Source: Shewanella sp. UCD-KL12
GTDB lineage: Bacteria > Pseudomonadota > Gammaproteobacteria > Enterobacterales > Shewanellaceae
Direction: 5' to 3'
Length of the DNA stretch: 64,000 nucleotides
Assembly (NCBI RefSeq): GCF_001957125.1
Contig: NZ_MPHJ01000010.1
Coordinates: forward strand, 1 to 64,000
Shown: piece after piece, positions 61,730 through 64,000 of the stretch
Position numbering within the stretch: the stretch's first letter is position 1
How the letters are laid out: each line of letters starts with the position of its first letter
Notes under the pieces: model-generated
Databases searched by the model: none
What the model was told of the DNA's origin: nothing
The model's input: the letters and a program-made list of their open reading frames with translations, nothing else
Made by a program: the position numbers and the translations under genes

Positions 61730-64000
61730 ATGAAACTTAAAACTCTGGTCGTAGCCCTAAGCTTGGCAACAAGCTATGGCGCACAAGCAAATGTGGAGAG
61801 CCTAAGCAATAATGCTTCACTCCCCTCAATACAAACAAGCTCACCTTGGTCACAATCAACACAGGCACAATCAGCCCCAGGGCCTATTGGCAATGTGGGC
61901 CCACAAGCAGCGACAGGTTGCAGTGCATTTATAGGCCTTAGCGGTAATGCACTTGTCACTGAGCTTGCAAGTTCAGATCCCCAGTGCGTCAGCCCTCTGT
62001 ATAACCTAAAAGGCGCGGATGCCACGGCGCTTTTCAGTGAGTCTAATATGCGCACCGTAGCCGCAGCAGTGCGCGATCGCGCGCCAAGCTATACCGGCGT
62101 AGATACCACAGGTATAGAGTCGCTTATCTACTTCCAGCGAGCCGCACTTTATGTGCAATTCTATAGCCCAAATGATGTACCAGCCTATTCAAGTGCAGTG
62201 AAGTCAGATGTAAAAACTCAGATAACAGGCTTATTCAATAACAGCAATATCTGGACTGTCTCAACCGAAAACTCTGGTGTGCTAAAGGAGACACTGATCC
62301 TGATTGATTCAATGGGGCTAGGTGCTGATTTTAACCACATCACTAAAGAAGTGCTTAGTCGTTATGATGCAAGCTGGGAAGTTAACTGGGGCATGAACGC
62401 CGCAGCGAACTCTATCTTCACCACACTGTTTCGCGCTCAGTGGGATGAGCCAATGAAGGCACTATTTGCTACCGATCAAAGCATTTTAGATAGCCTCAAT
62501 AACTTTCAACTAGCTAACCGCCACTTAGTCGGTACTGATGCAGAATATGTACTGACTAATGGGGTCCGTGAGCTTTCTCGCCTCTATCATATCCCTGAGA
62601 TGAAGAGCCGAGTCACCACGTTAGTGAAAGCAATTCTAGACAGCAGCAGTAAAAATGACGCCTCAAAAGTTGTCTGGATGGCAGCCGCAGAAATGGCTGA
62701 TTACTATGACCGCAGCAACTGTAACTACTACGATATCTGCGGATTTAAGGCACAACTAGAAGCTGAAACCTTAGCCTTCAACTGGAAGTGTTCAGATACC
62801 CTCACCATGCGGGCACAAAGCATGTATCGAGACCAAGCAACTTGGGCCTGTGATGTACTTGGCGGTCAAGAGGTATACTTCCACAGTAAGCTCGCCACCA
62901 ACAATACGCCAGTTGCCAATGATAACAATAGTGCGTTGGAGCTGATTGTCTTCGATAGCTCAAGCGACTATCAGTCCTATGCTGGTACCTTCTTCGGCAT
63001 AGCAACCAATAACGGTGGTATGTACTTAGAGGGCTCACCTGCTGGCCTCAAAAACCAAGCAAGGTTTATCGCCTATGAAGCTGAATGGCGTCAGCCTGAT
63101 TTTCATATCTGGAACCTACAACATGAGTATGTGCACTACCTTGATGGTCGCTACAACCTACAGGGTGACTTTAGCCGCGGGATCTCTGCCGACACTATCT
63201 GGTGGATTGAAGGTTTAGCGGAGTACATCTCATATCGTGATGCAAATACTTCTGCGATAACTATGGGTGAAACGGGTGAGTTCCCATTATCAACGATATT
63301 CAAAAATAACTATAACTCAGGCCAAGACCGTATCTATCGCTGGGGCTACCTAGCTGTACGCTTTATGTTTGAGAATCATAAAACCGATGTGGATCAGATC
63401 TTAGCTTTCCTAAGAAACGATCAATACACAGAATACCAAGCCTTTATGGACGGTATCGGCACACGTTATGACAACGAGTGGGCAGGCTGGCTAACCAGTG
63501 GCTTAAGCAGCGTCGATAACGGTATCGTTGATCATGGCCCATCTGATGCGGCTGCTTTGGCAAGTGGCACTGAAGGCAACTGGACGGGACCTGTATCGAC
63601 CATAAGTAAAGACTATTCACCTTGTACCGTTACCAGCGAAGCTTTCCGCTATACACCAGATACATCGCTTGTTATCGATCAACCTATGGAGTGTATTGAC
63701 TCACAAAACGGTAGAGCAAGCTTTGCCTTTGCTAACGTAGACGGAAGCAACCAAACACTTTGGATTAAAACAGGCGGTGGTTGGGGTGATGCAGATATTT
63801 ACTTCAGCAGCACAGGCTGGGCGAGCGGCGAGAGCAATGAAGGTTTTGGCATAGGTAACGGCAATCATGAAGTGATTCAGGTTACCCTCAATCCAAATGA
63901 ATACTGGCACTACCTGACGCTATCGGGTGAGTTTGGCGGTGCGGATCTACTGGTAAGTACCACTGAGGTATTTGCCGAGCCTGACCCTGCACAAGGTGGC
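61730..64000 (+). CDS. Secreted M9-family collagenase, C-terminus beyond the window
   Basis: 757 residues visible, frame open to the window end. Signal peptide LVVALSLATSYGAQA. The activator-like region (about 110-420) is followed by the zincin domain: HEYVH at 465-469 (LQHEYVHYLDGRYNLQGDF) and the third zinc ligand Glu494 in WWIEGLAEYIS. From about 660 a pre-peptidase C-terminal domain begins (FAFANVDGSNQTLWIKTGGG, HEVIQVTLNPNEYW). Order and motifs match Vibrio-type collagenases. It should degrade collagen-like proteins outside the cell. Start ATG 61730 has GGAG at a good distance. Confidence 0.92.
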   Translation, partial: MKLKTLVVALSLATSYGAQANVESLSNNASLPSIQTSSPWSQSTQAQSAPGPIGNVGPQAATGCSAFIGLSGNALVTELASSDPQCVSPLYNLKGADATALFSESNMRTVAAAVRDRAPSYTGVDTTGIESLIYFQRAALYVQFYSPNDVPAYSSAVKSDVKTQITGLFNNSNIWTVSTENSGVLKETLILIDSMGLGADFNHITKEVLSRYDASWEVNWGMNAAANSIFTTLFRAQWDEPMKALFATDQSILDSLNNFQLANRHLVGTDAEYVLTNGVRELSRLYHIPEMKSRVTTLVKAILDSSSKNDASKVVWMAAAEMADYYDRSNCNYYDICGFKAQLEAETLAFNWKCSDTLTMRAQSMYRDQATWACDVLGGQEVYFHSKLATNNTPVANDNNSALELIVFDSSSDYQSYAGTFFGIATNNGGMYLEGSPAGLKNQARFIAYEAEWRQPDFHIWNLQHEYVHYLDGRYNLQGDFSRGISADTIWWIEGLAEYISYRDANTSAITMGETGEFPLSTIFKNNYNSGQDRIYRWGYLAVRFMFENHKTDVDQILAFLRNDQYTEYQAFMDGIGTRYDNEWAGWLTSGLSSVDNGIVDHGPSDAAALASGTEGNWTGPVSTISKDYSPCTVTSEAFRYTPDTSLVIDQPMECIDSQNGRASFAFANVDGSNQTLWIKTGGGWGDADIYFSSTGWASGESNEGFGIGNGNHEVIQVTLNPNEYWHYLTLSGEFGGADLLVSTTEVFAEPDPAQGG

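Noticed and set aside
1..64000. CRISPR array, rRNA operon or integrase gene
   Set aside because: No regularly spaced repeats, no rRNA sequence and no tyrosine recombinase motifs were noticed anywhere in the window, including the tRNA-flanked islet.

Overview
The window looks like a Shewanella chromosome (moderate-GC marine Gammaproteobacterium). The gene pairs and order sprT-endA-rsmE-gshB-alkaline phosphatase, the single-chain acetyl-CoA carboxylase with a divergent LysR gene, and fxsA/cutA/dsbD are what I recall from Shewanella genomes. This assignment is from memory of gene content, not from a search.

Layout. 1-0.3 kb: 3' end of an IS4-type transposase. 0.3-3.4 kb: a lipoprotein gene divergent from an AraC-type regulator, then a small conserved gene. 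3.5-6.9 kb: module 1 (outer-membrane barrel, small periplasmic phosphate-binding-like protein, membrane diguanylate cyclase), overlapping and co-directional. 7.1-14.3 kb: a RimB-RimK fusion, a 1519-residue acetyl-CoA carboxylase-like protein and a LysR regulator. 14.6-20.6 kb: a secreted pyroglutamyl-peptidase-like protein, sprT, endA-rsmE-gshB and alkaline phosphatase. 20.6-24.7 kb: module 2, a second copy of the same three-part logic (small periplasmic protein, barrel, GGDEF-EAL enzyme). 25-29.1 kb: rsmC, a FapA/DUF342 protein and an M50 membrane peptidase.

29.5-33.8 kb is an accessory islet bounded by tRNA-Leu sequence: a 3' tRNA-Leu fragment at 29582-29634, an AraC regulator and SDR oxidoreductase pair, a truncated glyoxalase-like gene, a 1.23 kb IS3-family element with a frameshifted orfA, a truncated radC-like gene, an intact tRNA-Leu(CAA) and a 5' tRNA-Leu fragment. 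After it come a 42-residue DUF3149 membrane protein, a SieB-like membrane protein, an orphan histidine kinase, pepT and tcdA.

39.7-42.3 kb holds two tandem paralogous porins. 42.5-51 kb carries tpm, a Cys-rich protein, a Ser/Thr kinase-like gene with an unknown C-terminal half, fxsA, cutA, dsbD and a Kef-type antiporter. 51-59.4 kb is a galactoside-use locus: a beta-propeller exported protein, an exported GH2 beta-galactosidase, an SSS transporter, galK and galM. Together these would hydrolyse beta-galactosides outside the cytoplasm, import the sugar and phosphorylate it; galT and galE are not in the window. The window ends with a hypothetical gene, an NADPH:quinone oxidoreductase-like gene and the first 757 codons of a secreted M9 collagenase.

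The best candidate for an undescribed system is the pair of three-gene modules at 3.5-6.9 kb and 20.6-24.7 kb. They look like envelope sensing units feeding cyclic di-GMP, similar in layout to YfiBNR but built from different proteins. Three palindromes matching the FNR/EtrA half-site pattern lie upstream of pepT, the DUF3149 gene and the Cys-rich gene.
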